A stretch of 30,712 nt of DNA, taken from the NCBI RefSeq assembly GCF_000003815.2, contig NW_023365839.1, forward strand, positions 1 to 30,712, written 5' to 3'. The notes under the pieces were generated by a model. The model did not search any database and was not told the origin of the DNA. It worked only from the letters and a program-made list of their open reading frames with translations. The DNA comes from Branchiostoma floridae (Eukaryota; Chordata; Leptocardii; Amphioxiformes; Branchiostomatidae). Of this stretch, positions 30,576 to 30,712 are shown piece by piece; position 1 is the first letter of the stretch, and each line of letters opens with the position of its first letter. Position numbers and translations under genes: made by a program.

Positions 30576-30690
30576 TCTCTCTCTCCCTCCCTTTCTCCAT
30601 CTCTCTCTCTCCCTCTCTCTCTCTCCATCTCTCTCCCCCTCTCTCTCTCTCTCTCCCGATCTCTCTCTCAGCTCTCTCACCCTCAGGCAC
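30560..30690 (+). repeat. CT-rich low-complexity tract
   Basis: CTCTCTC with CCCC and CCAT interruptions. The complementary purine tract at 24817-24840 sits at the equivalent outer edge of the left arm. Confidence 0.9.
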
Positions 30691-30712
30691 ACCATAAAGC
30701 TCGCACATTTTT

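Overview
The window reads as draft-assembly genomic DNA of an invertebrate chordate, most likely a lancelet (Branchiostoma). The reasons are a mosaic extracellular gene built mainly of phase-1 module exons, short introns packed with small hairpin transposons and 5'-truncated LINEs, and long (CT)n, (AT)n and (GT)n runs. The species is an inference. Four N runs interrupt it (3961-4060, 7523-7814, 9457-9556, 29210-29309). No prokaryotic genes, operons or CRISPR are present.

One gene dominates. On the minus strand I reconstructed 24 coding exons from 19644 (ATG) down to 901 (TGA). Each exon boundary was set by an AG acceptor, a GT donor and phase continuity. The exon lengths sum to 4056 nt, an uninterrupted frame of 1351 codons plus stop. 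The protein is a type I membrane protein: signal peptide; an 8-cysteine N-terminal region I do not recognise (three exons); CCP-CCP-EGF-CCP-CCP-SRCR-CCP-CCP-EGF-CCP-EGF; one fibronectin III module; a complete ZP (zona pellucida) polymerisation module; an RRRR furin-type site; seven 9-residue repeats; a hydrophobic patch with a GPI tripeptide; a transmembrane helix; and a short basic tail. A likely promoter and non-coding first exon lie near 24.5-24.8 kb. A 3' UTR with an AATAAA lies near 475-480.

The 3' part of the gene (0.9-6 kb) encodes the ZP module and tail. It contains a tandem 151-bp duplication of a splice acceptor with half of a ZP exon, and several repeats that end within a few bases of 5' splice sites. 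The middle (6.5-16.1 kb) carries the FN3, EGF, CCP and SRCR exons. The 16.9-19.7 kb part carries the N-terminal exons amid at least three families of hairpin elements, some nested. At 20.2-22.2 kb a 5'-truncated LINE sits in the 5' UTR intron, flanked by an 11-bp target-site duplication.

Upstream of the promoter (24.8-30.6 kb) I see no host gene. Two roughly 1.2-1.3 kb inverted arms enclose about 3.2 kb of LINE fragments and hairpin elements.

Everything was read by eye. Homology calls rest on motif recognition, and no database search or alignment was run.
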